DNA of 64,000 nucleotides from Prochlorococcus sp. AG-418-G18 (GTDB taxonomy: Bacteria; Cyanobacteriota; Cyanobacteriia; PCC-6307; Cyanobiaceae). The notes below the pieces were generated by a model. That model worked only from the letters and a program-made list of their open reading frames with translations. It did no database searches and was not told the origin of the DNA. This document shows positions 27,180 to 37,845 of this stretch, piece after piece. Position 1 is the first letter of the stretch. Every line of letters begins with the position of its first letter. The stretch is from positions 1 to 64,000 of the forward strand of contig QCLX01000002.1 of the NCBI GenBank assembly GCA_003214215.1, written 5' to 3'. The position numbers and the translations under genes are program-made.

Positions 27180-27425
27180 TTAATTGTTTTTTGGGAAAAC
27201 ATCCAACATTGAAATATCGGAAAAACATTTAATATTAAGGCCTGCATTCGTTGCGTCTTCAATTAATAGTTTGGAATTTTCTTCGGAAATAATAACTCTA
27301 CTATTTGATAATGCTTCCCATTGATCATTCTCAAAGTGTGTTTGAAGCCATAACATTCCAATTGCACTTTTAGGGTGAAGGGATTTATTTAAGTTGTTAT
27401 CAATCGTTATTAAACAAATGTCCAT
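27180..27425 (-). CDS. Conserved-looking hypothetical protein, 81 residues
   Basis: Small soluble protein beginning MDICLITIDNNLNKSLHPKSAIGMLWLQTHFE. It has no transmembrane helix, cysteine cluster or motif that I recognise. The alternation of a beta-like N-terminus, a WLQTHFENDQWEAL helix and a C-terminal segment NIKCFSDISMLDVF suggests a compact folded domain. It is 24 nt upstream of glnB on the same strand, so it may be co-transcribed with PII; whether it has any part in nitrogen signalling is open. Confidence 0.7.
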   Translation of the reverse strand: MDICLITIDNNLNKSLHPKSAIGMLWLQTHFENDQWEALSNSRVIISEENSKLLIEDATNAGLNIKCFSDISMLDVFPKNN

Positions 27426-27615
27426 TAATTTTCTTTTGAACTAAACACATATAACTCCTTGGAACAGGATTATGATTGTCACCGTTGATACAAAAATAAG
27501 ATTTAATGCTTTCTGACTTAGTCAATTGTAATACTTAGATTTGTTGATAATTTTGCGAATTTTTATCTTTAATATATAGTTTTTATATAGGTTTAGTAAA
27601 AAAGTTATACTAAAA

Positions 27616-28026
27616 ATGAGTACAGCTAAATTAGAAGATTCGACTCAAAGACCACTATATGGTGAAAGAATTATTGAAGAAGCAAAAATAATTTGTTTCG
27701 ATAATCCAAACAAGAAAAGAATTTATGAAATTTCTATTCAGTTACCTGAATTTACATGTAAGTGCCCCTTTTCTGGTTATCCGGATTTTGCTAAGCTAAA
27801 TATTATTTATCAACCTAATTTGAGAGTCTATGAGTTGAAGTCTTTAAAGCTTTATATCAATAATTTTAGAGATATAAAAATATCACATGAGGAAGTTGTT
27901 AATAGAATTATGGATGATTTAGTGAATGAAGGCTCCCCTCACTGGATACATTTAAATGCTGCATTTAACCCCAGAGGGAATGTTTCTATGCAGTTAGATA
28001 TTTTTAGTGGACAGAAAAGAAATTAG
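27616..28026 (+). CDS. queF: NADPH-dependent 7-cyano-7-deazaguanine reductase
   Basis: Monofunctional QueF of 136 residues, reducing the nitrile preQ0 to the amine preQ1 in queuosine tRNA modification. The catalytic cysteine sits in [14 protein letters not shown], the NADPH-binding QueF motif is [14 protein letters not shown], and the C-terminal [15 protein letters not shown] is conserved. The start ATG 27616 is canonical. The 190-nt upstream spacer was searched for a preQ1 riboswitch pattern and none was convincing. Its stop overlaps the convergent ccsB stop by 4 nt. Confidence 0.94.
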   Translation: MSTAKLEDSTQRPLYGERIIEEAKIICFDNPNKKRIYEISIQLPEFTCKCPFSGYPDFAKLNIIYQPNLRVYELKSLKLYINNFRDIKISHEEVVNRIMDDLVNEGSPHWIHLNAAFNPRGNVSMQLDIFSGQKRN

Positions 28027-29309
28027 AAATTTTTGATTTCTTCTGATAATTTAAAAAATTCCTTTTTAAAACCAACTAGATTTTTATTGCTGAGACCTCC
28101 AATGGATAACTTTTGTGATTCTTTATTTACAAGGATCCATAATTGGTTAGTTGGGATAAGACTTATTATTGTTCCAAAAATTATTAAAATAAAGGAAAAG
28201 TAAATAAAGGGTATAGACGGATCATTTTTAATTATTAATCCACTGCTTGGGATTATTTTTTTCAGGGCTACTTTTGAAGAGTTAACTTCTAAAGAATTGT
28301 CATTGATATAGAGATTGTTCCCAGTAAAATTTTCTATATTGGAAATTTTAAGTGGACCATTTTCATTATCTATTGTTAAAAGGAAATTTTTTTTAGTCTC
28401 TGATCCTAATTCAACTAAAACTCCATAAACTTGATTGCCGATTTCGGGAATCTCTTTTAATTGTAATTGATAAAGGATATTATCTATTTCTAAAACAATA
28501 TTAGATATTGCCCAATCAGCTTGATAAATAGTTAATCCTCTAAACCTTATTGGATGATTAACTTTGGCAGTTTTTATTTCATTTAAATTTAAATCTTCAG
28601 AAGAAAAATTTAACTTTGAAATGAACTGTTTTGGTACACCATCACTTTCTCGCTCTATAGCAAAATCGACTAATTTGATATTGGCTTTTGAATTCGTGCT
28701 CTCATTAACAAGATCCAAACTTTCTCCAGGCAATAAATATTGTTCTTTTGATTGACTTGTAAAACTTCCATATGCTGAACCTATCAGTAAGACTATTAAT
28801 CCGATATGTACAACTAAAGGACCGATTTTTCCAATTAAACCCCTTCTTGCAGAAATATGACTTTTGAATTTGTATGTTTTCCATCCTCTTTTTTTAAGTA
28901 ATAAATCTACTTTTGATATGTGGTCTCCATCTTTATTGATTATGTGACTTGAAGTTAATTGCAGTTTGCTGAATTTTTTTTCGCTGTTGTATTCAATCCA
29001 TTTTATTGAAGCTTTTAATGAAGGGATTTGCCTCCTGAAACTACAAGCTGCTAGGGAAATGCAAAGAAGAATTAATGTAAATAAAAACCAAAAGCTTGTA
29101 TATATATGATCCAATTGAAGTTTTAAGACTTTTTCTCCATCTAAAAATCCAAAAATGGGTGCATTATCGAAATTATCTTTATAGAATTTATTATTACTAC
29201 CTTGTGGTATAAAAGTACCAATACCACTTGTAATAGCTATGAAAATTATCAGTGATATGGCGAATCTTAAACTTGATATTTTTAAAATTAGATTTTTGAA
29301 AATAATCAT
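28023..29309 (-). CDS. ccsB: Cytochrome c biogenesis protein CcsB (ResB/Ccs1 family)
   Basis: Membrane protein of 428 residues of system II cytochrome c maturation, where CcsB (Ccs1) with CcsA carries and attaches heme to apocytochromes on the lumenal side of the thylakoid. Transmembrane helices are visible near residues 13-30, 68-90 and 160-182, then a large lumenal domain, and a final helix near 365-385 ([19 protein letters not shown]). It starts at the base following the ccdA stop, so the two genes form an operon. CcsA is not in this window. Confidence 0.92.
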   Translation of the reverse strand: MIIFKNLILKISSLRFAISLIIFIAITSGIGTFIPQGSNNKFYKDNFDNAPIFGFLDGEKVLKLQLDHIYTSFWFLFTLILLCISLAACSFRRQIPSLKASIKWIEYNSEKKFSKLQLTSSHIINKDGDHISKVDLLLKKRGWKTYKFKSHISARRGLIGKIGPLVVHIGLIVLLIGSAYGSFTSQSKEQYLLPGESLDLVNESTNSKANIKLVDFAIERESDGVPKQFISKLNFSSEDLNLNEIKTAKVNHPIRFRGLTIYQADWAISNIVLEIDNILYQLQLKEIPEIGNQVYGVLVELGSETKKNFLLTIDNENGPLKISNIENFTGNNLYINDNSLEVNSSKVALKKIIPSSGLIIKNDPSIPFIYFSFILIIFGTIISLIPTNQLWILVNKESQKLSIGGLSNKNLVGFKKEFFKLSEEIKNF

Positions 29310-29972
29310 TTAAATCCAATTTGAAAATAAATTTAATAAACCCAGGGCAACTAAAAATATCCCACTTAAGGTGGGAATTATTTGACTAAATTTTCTAAGC
29401 TCTAAAAATTTTTTTAAGTTTTCTGCTGTTGCTCCTGCTATGATTAATGGAGTAACTTGGCCTATACCAAAGAAAAATAAAAAAATAATTGAGATTATCG
29501 GGTTTTTAGCTTGCGATACCCAAGCCAGAAGAGTTGCTAAAACTGGAGTAATGCAAGGCGAAGAGGCTAATCCAAAAGTAGTTCCTATCGTAAAAGGTGC
29601 TATGAGGGATGGTATTTTGTCTTCTATTATTTTTAGATCAGGTCCATTCGGAAACTGAAACTTTAGAATTCCTAATAAATTTAAACCCATTATTATTGCT
29701 ATTAGGGCAACAAATGAAGTGTAATAAGATGGAATTTGCCCGTATATTTTACCTAAGAATCCACTCGCAGCGCCCAGTGCAACAAGCGAAAAAACGACAC
29801 CTCCTGAAAAACTAATAAGTTTAAATTTATTTTTCTCTGTTCCTCCTATATAAGCAATTGTTACTGGAAGTAATGATAATGAGCATGGCCCAAGACTTGT
29901 TAAAAGTCCTGCGCTGAAAACCAAAAATATAGTAAATGGACCAGGACTATTAAGACCATTCTGCATAAGCAA
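29310..29972 (-). CDS. ccdA: Thiol-disulfide transporter CcdA
   Basis: Six-helix membrane protein of 220 residues that moves reducing equivalents across the thylakoid membrane to keep apocytochrome c CXXCH thiols reduced. The paired redox cysteines are in SLGPCSLSLLP (first helix) and ASSPCITPVLATL (fourth helix), each followed by a proline-rich turn as in the CcdA/DsbD family. It is directly joined to ccsB, the functional partner, with no spacer between them. Confidence 0.93.
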   Translation of the reverse strand: MLMQNGLNSPGPFTIFLVFSAGLLTSLGPCSLSLLPVTIAYIGGTEKNKFKLISFSGGVVFSLVALGAASGFLGKIYGQIPSYYTSFVALIAIIMGLNLLGILKFQFPNGPDLKIIEDKIPSLIAPFTIGTTFGLASSPCITPVLATLLAWVSQAKNPIISIIFLFFFGIGQVTPLIIAGATAENLKKFLELRKFSQIIPTLSGIFLVALGLLNLFSNWI

Positions 29973-30048
29973 ATTGCCCTTTTGAGATAATTCTGAAATA
30001 ACTAAATTAAATGATTCGATAGCTTGAAGAAAATCCTTTAAATTCTAA

Positions 30049-31284
30049 CTAATTGAGAGTCTTTCGTGTACTAATCATACCAATTAATCCTGTTGATTCT
30101 AATGAACATCTCACTAACATCCCTGCAATAAAAAAAGAAGATATTAATGAATTACCACCATAACTAATGAAAGGTAGTGGTAAGCCTGTAGTAGGCATTG
30201 AACCTGTTGCTACAGCAATATGCATTATTGATTGACCTGTCAACAATACACCACATCCGATAGCAACTAATTTTGTATAGTTGTTCCTGCACTTAAGACT
30301 AATTCTTAGGCTTATATAAGAGAATACTGCTAAAAATCCTAAAAAAAAAGTACACCCCAATAAACCAAATTCTTCCGCAAAAATGGCAAAAATAAAATCT
30401 GTATACATGAACGGTAGATACTGTAATTTTTGTATGGAAAGTCCAAAACCTTGGCCAAATAGACCACCTGAACCTATAGCTAATAAACTCTGAACTAATT
30501 GAAATCCATTTTCTTGTTGATCTTTCCAAGGATTTATAAATGAAGTAATTCTGAGTTTTTGATATTCGTTATTACGGATGCTGATACATCCAGTAATGAA
30601 TCCTATTGAAGCAAATGAGCAAAGAGAGCTAAGTTTTACTCCTCCACATAAACCCATTACCCAAAGAAGAATTCCAGTTAATGATGCAGTACTTAAATTA
30701 GGCTGTTTAAGTATTAATAAAATTAATAAACCAAAGGTTATTATTGAAATTAATTTTTTATCATTCTTTACTAGATTCCAATGTGCGAAAAGATTAGACG
30801 CTTCTAGAATTAGAAAAGGTTTAATTAATTCAGATGGCTGCAGACGTAAATTGCCAAGCACTAGCCATCTTGAAGATCCATTCACTGTAATTCCAGTAAA
30901 ATTGGTAAGGAAAATCAAAAAGAAAAAAATATAAAAAATAATTCTTGAAAACTTTAAAAGATTTCTAATGTTTGTATTAAGAACGAAATAAAATAAACCA
31001 ATTCCTGGAATTGTCCAAATTATTTGTTTTTTTAAGAAGTAAGCCCAATTTCCCATTTCCCTACTAGCCACCCACCAACTTGATGATCCTAGTATGCATA
31101 TTCCTAGTATTGACCAAATTCCAATGATGACAATGAGGATTTTTGCCTCATAAGGCCATATCGTCCAAGGTAAGGGAAATATAGACTCTGTTAAATTGCT
31201 TAAATTTTTTTTGTAATTAGAACTAAAGGGTTTTTTTCTTTTAGAAATTCTTTTATATTTTATTTTTTTCTGACTTATCTCCAA
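30049..31284 (-). CDS. ftsW: SEDS-family peptidoglycan polymerase, FtsW
   Basis: Polytopic membrane protein of 411 residues. A basic cytoplasmic N-terminus of about 50 residues precedes roughly nine to ten helices. The SEDS signature near the C-terminus reads GLPLPFISYGGNSL, and NGSSRWLVLGNLRLQPSELIK is the extracytoplasmic loop with the catalytic region typical of FtsW/RodA glycosyltransferases. FtsW makes septal peptidoglycan with a class B PBP. RodA cannot be fully excluded from sequence reading alone. It is a single gene, divergent from the ATP synthase operon. Confidence 0.88.
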   Translation of the reverse strand: MEISQKKIKYKRISKRKKPFSSNYKKNLSNLTESIFPLPWTIWPYEAKILIVIIGIWSILGICILGSSSWWVASREMGNWAYFLKKQIIWTIPGIGLFYFVLNTNIRNLLKFSRIIFYIFFFLIFLTNFTGITVNGSSRWLVLGNLRLQPSELIKPFLILEASNLFAHWNLVKNDKKLISIITFGLLILLILKQPNLSTASLTGILLWVMGLCGGVKLSSLCSFASIGFITGCISIRNNEYQKLRITSFINPWKDQQENGFQLVQSLLAIGSGGLFGQGFGLSIQKLQYLPFMYTDFIFAIFAEEFGLLGCTFFLGFLAVFSYISLRISLKCRNNYTKLVAIGCGVLLTGQSIMHIAVATGSMPTTGLPLPFISYGGNSLISSFFIAGMLVRCSLESTGLIGMISTRKTLN

Positions 31285-31480
31285 TTTTTTAGATGTATAT
31301 TTACTATTGAGACGTTTAATTGAGATTTTGCCAAGTGTTTTATTAACGTTTTAAAGTGTTAATGCAATTAAAAAGATGACTTTTTCATAAATTTTATTTT
31401 TGAAGAATAAAGTAAAAATGGTCTACAGATTCATCATAAATCTTAAGAATTAATTTTTTATAAAAAAAAAACTAGCTAAA

Positions 31481-31551
31481 AGGCACCTCTCCGTGATAGA
31501 TTCCGTGGGTTTATATACTTACTTTAAACCATTCAGAGGGGTTCCTAAACT
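31481..31551 (+). promoter_or_regulatory. Structured leader sequestering the atp1 ribosome-binding region
   Basis: The 71 nt before the atp1 ATG can fold. CCTCT (31486-31490) pairs with AGAGG (31535-31539), and AGGCA (31481-31485) pairs with TTCCT (31542-31546) apart from one mismatch, across a GG bulge. A second stem is GGTTTA (31508-31513) with TAAACC (31525-31530). The purine tract AGAGGGG at 31535-31541, about 10 nt before the ATG and a good Shine-Dalgarno candidate, lies inside the closing stem. This suggests translational control of the operon's first gene. Structure inferred by eye. Confidence 0.4.
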
Positions 31552-32028
31552 ATGTTCACATCAGTGGACTCAAATAGAAAAAAACTTGAGCATCCTTCTA
31601 ATGAGAATGTTCAATTTCCTCAATCCCTGAATAATTCGATCATCAAGGAAAGTAAATCTGGCATTGCCAATCAAATAGATCATTTACTTTTTCAAAATGA
31701 TGAATATACAAAATTGCAATTAACAATTTTTGGAATTACTTTTATTGTTTCTATTTTATTAGCATCAATAACTGGAATTTTTCTAGGCTTTAATTTTGGT
31801 TTTAGTATTTTTATAGGTGCAATTGCCGGCATTTTTTACCTTCGTTTGCTTGCTAAAAGTATAGGAAAACTTGGTAAAGAATCATCAGGTGTATCAAAAT
31901 TGCAACTATTAGTTCCAGTTTGCCTCTTTATTTTTGCGAGCAAGCTAGGATCTTTGGATATTTTTCCTGCGATGATAGGTTTTTTCATTTATAAGCCTTC
32001 ACTCATTCTTTATTTTTCACGTTCTTAA
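31552..32028 (+). CDS. atp1: ATP synthase protein I
   Basis: Membrane protein of 158 residues at the head of the ATP synthase operon. About 50 hydrophilic N-terminal residues precede four predicted helices (from LQLTIFGITFIVSILLASI to the C-terminus), the layout of cyanobacterial Atp1/AtpI, thought to help c-ring assembly. Sequence conservation in this family is low, so the call leans on position 24 nt before atpB plus topology. Its start codon directly follows the structured leader. Confidence 0.85.
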   Translation: MFTSVDSNRKKLEHPSNENVQFPQSLNNSIIKESKSGIANQIDHLLFQNDEYTKLQLTIFGITFIVSILLASITGIFLGFNFGFSIFIGAIAGIFYLRLLAKSIGKLGKESSGVSKLQLLVPVCLFIFASKLGSLDIFPAMIGFFIYKPSLILYFSRS

Positions 32029-32052
32029 GTAAATTTTTTTTATTCAAAACAA

Positions 32053-32778
32053 ATGTTTTTTAATTCCTTGCTAACAAATTTTGCAGCATTAGAAGTTGGT
32101 CAACATCTTTATTGGCAAATTGGAAATATCAGACTTCATGGGCAGGTATTTTTAACATCTTGGATTTTATTGGGAGCTTTATTAGTTTTTATTTCTTTAG
32201 GAACTAAAAAAATGGAAAATGATCCTAAAGGTCTTCAAAACTTGCTTGAGTTCCTCTGGGATTACATAAGAGATCTTGCTAGGACGCAAATAGGTGAAAA
32301 AGTATATAGAGATTGGATGCCATTTATAGGTACTTTATTTTTATTCGTCTTTGTTAGTAATTGGGGAGGAGCTTTAATTCCTTGGAGATTGATTAAGTTA
32401 CCAAGTGGAGAATTAGGAGCACCTACTGCAGATATCAATACAACTATAGCCTTGGCTTTATTGGTTTCACTTTCTTATTTCTATGCAGGTTTAAGCAATA
32501 AGGGTTGGAGATACTTCGAATATTATGTTCACCCAACTCCTATTATGCTTCCTTTCAAAATTCTAGAGGACTTCACGAAACCTTTATCACTCTCTTTCAG
32601 GCTATTTGGAAATATTTTGGCTGATGAACTTGTTGTTGGTGTTTTAGTCTTTTTAGTTCCGCTAATTCTCCCAATACCTGTTATGTTCCTAGGATTATTT
32701 ACTAGTGCAATTCAGGCCTTAATTTTCGCAACTTTAGCGGCCTACTACATTGGAGAAGCTGTTGAAGAACATCATTAG
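32053..32778 (+). CDS. atpB: ATP synthase F0 subunit a
   Basis: Proton-channel subunit of 241 residues with five to six helices. The essential arginine is R183 in [17 protein letters not shown], which faces the c-ring glutamate. [22 protein letters not shown] and the C-terminal [15 protein letters not shown] are the usual conserved parts. It follows atp1; a 165-nt spacer with competing hairpins separates it from atpE. Confidence 0.97.
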   Translation: MFFNSLLTNFAALEVGQHLYWQIGNIRLHGQVFLTSWILLGALLVFISLGTKKMENDPKGLQNLLEFLWDYIRDLARTQIGEKVYRDWMPFIGTLFLFVFVSNWGGALIPWRLIKLPSGELGAPTADINTTIALALLVSLSYFYAGLSNKGWRYFEYYVHPTPIMLPFKILEDFTKPLSLSFRLFGNILADELVVGVLVFLVPLILPIPVMFLGLFTSAIQALIFATLAAYYIGEAVEEHH

Positions 32779-32794
32779 CTGCCTTCTAATACAT

Positions 32795-32865
32795 TCAGAC
32801 GCTTTTACAAAGGGTCTGTGATCTGGCAAAATATCTAATCGCGTAGGTCTGAAAATATCAGACCC
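32795..32865 (+). promoter_or_regulatory. Competing hairpins in the atpB-atpE spacer
   Basis: Four related elements occur in order: TCAGAC (32795-32800), GGGTCTG (32812-32818), GGTCTGA (32846-32852) and TCAGACCC (32858-32865). Elements 3 and 4 form a perfect 7-bp stem with loop AAATA. Elements 1 and 2 can form a 5-bp stem. Alternatively 2 and 4 pair over 7 bp (GGGTCTG with CAGACCC), and 1 and 3 pair over 6 bp. Mutually exclusive pairing of this kind is typical of attenuators or RNA-processing switches, and it precedes the most highly needed subunit gene, atpE. Function inferred. Confidence 0.45.
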
Positions 32866-32925
32866 ATTCTTAATATTAAAGGATGTCCAAGCGTGTATGA
32901 CAACAAAGATTATCACAAGCATTAA

Positions 32926-33189
<264 letters not shown>

Positions 33190-33194
33190 AAGTT

Positions 33195-33225
33195 AATATT
33201 GCTTCTAATCCTTATTAGCAATATT
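33195..33225 (+). terminator. Inverted repeat after atpE (attenuator or mRNA-processing hairpin)
   Basis: AATATTGCT (33195-33203) is exactly complementary to AGCAATATT (33217-33225), a 9-bp stem with a 13-nt loop, 6 nt after the atpE stop; a U-rich stretch (TTTAATTTTTT) follows about 10 nt later. The stem is AT-rich, so it is a weak terminator at best. A partial terminator or 3'-end stabiliser for an atpE-rich transcript is a reasonable reading. Confidence 0.4.
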
Positions 33226-33257
33226 TAAATTTAATTTTTTAACTTCAACTGAATCAT

Positions 33258-33719
33258 ATGTTGGCCTTTAATTTCTTTGGTGCTACAGAAGGTGGATTAT
33301 TTGATATAAATGCCACTTTGCCACTAATGGCGATACAAGTAGTTGCGCTTACTTACATTTTAAATTCTCTCTTTTTTAAGCCTGTAGGCAATGTTGTAGA
33401 AAAAAGAGAAAAGTTTGTGAGTAATAATATTATTGAGGCCAAAAATAAACTTTCTGAGGTTAAAAAATTAGAAGCTGAATTATTAACTCAGCTTCAAAGT
33501 GCTCGTACAGAAGCCCAAAGAATTGTGAGCGAAGCTGAGGATGAGTCTGACAAGCTCTATAAAGAAGCACTAGAACTTGCTAACAATGAAGCGAATGCTT
33601 CAAAAGAAAAAGCAAGACTAGAAATTGAAAGTCAGACATCTGCTGCTCGTGATGAACTTTCTAAACAGGCTGATGATCTAAGCGAACTTATTGTTAATAG
33701 ATTGATTCTAGAAAAATGA
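33258..33719 (+). CDS. atpF2: ATP synthase F0 subunit b' (peripheral stalk)
   Basis: Subunit b' of 153 residues: one N-terminal membrane helix (about [20 protein letters not shown]), then a long coiled coil rich in E, K and A that forms half of the peripheral stalk. Photosynthetic organisms use a b/b' heterodimer instead of b2. It sits between atpE and atpF and overlaps atpF by 4 nt (ATGA), so translation is likely coupled to keep the 1:1 ratio. Confidence 0.93.
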   Translation: MLAFNFFGATEGGLFDINATLPLMAIQVVALTYILNSLFFKPVGNVVEKREKFVSNNIIEAKNKLSEVKKLEAELLTQLQSARTEAQRIVSEAEDESDKLYKEALELANNEANASKEKARLEIESQTSAARDELSKQADDLSELIVNRLILEK

Positions 33720-34228
33720 ATTTAACTCTTTTAGCTACAGAAGGTTTTGGATTGAATTTCAATTTATTTGAAACTAATATCCTTAATTGGGCTGTAGTAG
33801 TCTTCGGTCTTTATAAATTTTTGCCTGGTTTCCTAGGTAAAATGCTTCAAAAAAGGAGAGAAGGAATCCTTCTTGAATTAAAAGATGCTGAAGATCGACT
33901 CCTAAATGCAACTCAAGCTTTAGAAAAGGCGAAGAAAGATTTATCTTCAGCAGAAGAAAAAGCTTCTCAAATAAAAGCAGATTCCCTTAAAAGATCTGAA
34001 TCAATCAGAATGGAAAGTGAGAAAAAAGCGATAGAGGAGATGGCACGAATTAAACAAAGTGCAATCTCTGATGAGAGCTCTGAAGCATCCAGAGCAATTT
34101 CTCAACTTCGAAAAGAAGCTGTTGAACTGGCAATTAAGAAAGCTCTAGATTCTCTCCCAAATCGACTTGACATAACAACACAAGAAAATTTGGTAACTCA
34201 ATCAATTAATAATATTGAGGTGAACTAA
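33716..34228 (+). CDS. atpF: ATP synthase F0 subunit b (peripheral stalk)
   Basis: Subunit b of 170 residues. An N-terminal helix near residues 18-40 ([19 protein letters not shown]) anchors a long charged coiled coil ([19 protein letters not shown] and onward). It pairs with b' and contacts delta at the top of F1. It overlaps b' by 4 nt and atpH by 1 nt (TAATG), evidence of tight translational coupling. Confidence 0.95.
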   Translation: MNLTLLATEGFGLNFNLFETNILNWAVVVFGLYKFLPGFLGKMLQKRREGILLELKDAEDRLLNATQALEKAKKDLSSAEEKASQIKADSLKRSESIRMESEKKAIEEMARIKQSAISDESSEASRAISQLRKEAVELAIKKALDSLPNRLDITTQENLVTQSINNIEVN

Positions 34229-34770
34229 TGCCACTTTTAAATTCAGTTACTACACCATACGCAGAGGCATTACTTCAAGTTGTGAATGAAAATTTGCAAA
34301 CTGAAGAGATCGTTTCTGAGGTTAAACAACTTTTGGAATTAATAAATGATTCCCCTGAATTGGAGAAGGCACTATCCTCTCCCATTTTAGAGACAGATGC
34401 TAAGAAGAAAATCATTATTGAAATTTTTTCAAATAAGGTTAATTCTTCTTTATTGAATTTCTTAAAATTATTGGCCGATAGGCAAAGAATTGGAATCCTT
34501 ACTTCAATTCTTGATAGGTTTTTAGAGATTTACCGAGAAAATAGTAATATTGCTTTGGCAACTGTTACTTCTGCAGTCGAGCTTACTGATGAACAGAAAG
34601 GTTTAATTACCAAAAAGATCATCAATATTGCTGGAACAGAAAAATTAGAACTTGTAACTAAAATCGACCCATCTCTTATTGGTGGTTTCGTCGCCAGTGT
34701 AGGATCAAAAGTAATTGATGCTTCCCTTGCTTCACAAATTAGAAAACTTGGCTTAACTCTTTCCAAGTAA
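34228..34770 (+). CDS. atpH: ATP synthase F1 subunit delta
   Basis: Delta (OSCP-type) subunit of 180 residues connecting the peripheral stalk to the alpha3beta3 head. The N-terminal helical domain starts TPYAEALLQVV, and the C-terminal conserved segment reads IDPSLIGGFVASVGSKVIDASLASQIRKL, the delta signature. It starts inside the atpF stop (TAATG) and is 30 nt before atpA. Confidence 0.96.
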   Translation: MPLLNSVTTPYAEALLQVVNENLQTEEIVSEVKQLLELINDSPELEKALSSPILETDAKKKIIIEIFSNKVNSSLLNFLKLLADRQRIGILTSILDRFLEIYRENSNIALATVTSAVELTDEQKGLITKKIINIAGTEKLELVTKIDPSLIGGFVASVGSKVIDASLASQIRKLGLTLSK

Positions 34771-34788
34771 CTTTTAAATCAACCTTAA

Positions 34789-36318
<1,530 letters not shown>

Positions 36319-36336
36319 ATTTATTTAGGAGATACC

Positions 36337-37287
36337 ATGGCAAATCTTAAAGAGATTAGAGATCGAATCGTTTCCGTTAAAAATACAAGAAAAATAACGG
36401 AGGCAATGAGACTTGTCGCAGCTGCAAAAGTTAGGAGAGCTCAAGATCAAGTTCTTAAGAGTAGACCTTTTGCAGATAAACTTGCACGGGTCTTAGAAAA
36501 TATTCAATCTAGAGTACAATTTGAGGCTGTCGATTCTCCTCTATTATCCAAAAGAGAAGTAAAGAGCATCAGCTTGGTTTGCATAACTGCGGATAGAGGT
36601 TTATGCGGAGGCTACAACACAAATATAATAAAAAAGGTAGAAATAAGATATGCAGAATTAGTCAAACAAGGGTATCAGCCAAATTTAATTTTGGTAGGGA
36701 AGAAAGCTATTGGATATTTTCAAAATAGAAAGGATAGATATGTAATTAAAAGTACTTTCAAAGAACTTGAACAGGTACCCACAGTTAAAGATTCTGAAGG
36801 AGTTACTAATGAGATTTTAGCTGAATTTCTTTCGGAAAATTCTGATAGAGTGGAAATTATTTACACGAAATTTATCACTCTAGTTAGCTGCGCCCCTGTC
36901 GTTCAAACACTATTGCCACTTGACCCTCAAGGAATTGCCGAGGAAAACGATGAAATTTTTAGGTTGACTACAAAAGATAGTAAGTTACTTGTTGAAAAAT
37001 CAAATATTGAAAAAAGTGATTCAGAGAAGTTGCCATCAGATATTGTTTTTGAACAAAGTCCTGATCAACTATTAGATTCGTTATTACCATTATATTTACA
37101 GAATCAGATACTAAGAGCTCTTCAAGAGTCGGCAGCTTCAGAACTCGCTTGCAGGATGACTGCGATGAATAATGCGAGTGACAATGCTAAAGAATTAGCA
37201 AGTACTTTGAATCTAACCTATAACAAAGCAAGACAAGCAGCTATTACTCAAGAAATATTAGAAGTTGTAGGAGGTTCAGCAGTTTAG
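36337..37287 (+). CDS. atpG: ATP synthase F1 subunit gamma
   Basis: Central rotor shaft of 316 residues. N-terminal [21 protein letters not shown] and C-terminal [18 protein letters not shown] coiled-coil parts are conserved. The middle region (about residues 195-235) contains the cyanobacterial/plastid insertion, without the cysteine pair that makes the plant enzyme redox-regulated: the only cysteines here are elsewhere. It ends the F1F0 operon; beta and epsilon are encoded separately, near 64 kb. Confidence 0.97.
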   Translation: MANLKEIRDRIVSVKNTRKITEAMRLVAAAKVRRAQDQVLKSRPFADKLARVLENIQSRVQFEAVDSPLLSKREVKSISLVCITADRGLCGGYNTNIIKKVEIRYAELVKQGYQPNLILVGKKAIGYFQNRKDRYVIKSTFKELEQVPTVKDSEGVTNEILAEFLSENSDRVEIIYTKFITLVSCAPVVQTLLPLDPQGIAEENDEIFRLTTKDSKLLVEKSNIEKSDSEKLPSDIVFEQSPDQLLDSLLPLYLQNQILRALQESAASELACRMTAMNNASDNAKELASTLNLTYNKARQAAITQEILEVVGGSAV

Positions 37288-37303
37288 CAACAAGATTTAG
37301 GAT

Positions 37304-37630
37304 ATGCCTGAATACAATATCAAAGTTCAATTTGAGCAAAAGACTTTTAGTTTTTTATGTTCTGAAGATCAAGATATTATTTCAGCGGCAAAAATGAATG
37401 GCATAGATTTACCAAGTAGTTGTTGTTCAGGAGTGTGTACAGACTGTGCATCCATGATATTGGAAGGATCTGTAGATCAAGAAGATGCTATGGGATTAAA
37501 CGATGATTTGAGGGAAAAGGGCTTTGCACTTTTATGTGTGGCATATCCAAAGTCAGATTTGAATATTGTTATTGGTAAAGAAGTCGAAGATGATTTATAT
37601 AATGATCAATTTGGTAAATATCAAAAATGA
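37304..37630 (+). CDS. Plant-type 2Fe-2S ferredoxin
   Basis: Ferredoxin of 108 residues with ligands C40-x4-C45-x2-C48 and C78 (SSCCSGVCTDC ... LLCVAYP), the plant-type [2Fe-2S] pattern. An extra cysteine, C41, adjoins the first ligand. It is longer at the C-terminus than PetF and less acidic, so it is likely a paralog with a dedicated partner instead of the main photosynthetic ferredoxin. It follows atpG by 16 nt and overlaps the next small gene by 4 nt. Confidence 0.9.
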   Translation: MPEYNIKVQFEQKTFSFLCSEDQDIISAAKMNGIDLPSSCCSGVCTDCASMILEGSVDQEDAMGLNDDLREKGFALLCVAYPKSDLNIVIGKEVEDDLYNDQFGKYQK

Positions 37631-37818
37631 AATTAAGTTCAATTGATTATTATTTAGATTGGCCAGTTTCAATAAAATTAAAAAATTTAAGAGAATTTAT
37701 CATTGCAAATTTAGAAAAAAAAGGTGATTTAATTCGATGGTCAATTGTTGATATTCAAAATTCTATTGACTCTTCTGGAACAAAAAAACTTAAAATTAAA
37801 GCTGTGTTAGCTAATTAA
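37627..37818 (+). CDS. Hypothetical protein, 63 residues
   Basis: Small basic protein overlapping the 2Fe-2S ferredoxin stop by 4 nt (ATGA). The sequence IDYYLDWPVSIKLKNLREFIIANLEKKGDLIRWSIVDIQ, ending in a lysine-rich beta-like strand KKLKIKAVLA, looks like a compact alpha/beta unit. No cysteines, no membrane helix, no family that I recognise. Tight coupling suggests it works with the ferredoxin. Overlap and Prochlorococcus-like codon use argue that it is real. Confidence 0.72.
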   Translation: MKLSSIDYYLDWPVSIKLKNLREFIIANLEKKGDLIRWSIVDIQNSIDSSGTKKLKIKAVLAN

Positions 37819-37845
37819 AAAATATAAATTGAAATATTTTTAATA

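Noticed and set aside
27606-27612. TATACT as -10 box for queF
   Set aside because: It ends only about 3 nt before the ATG, which would put the transcription start inside the coding region.
27426-27615. Possible preQ1 riboswitch upstream of queF
   Set aside because: No preQ1-I or preQ1-II pattern (C-rich loop plus A-rich tail pairing) could be assembled.
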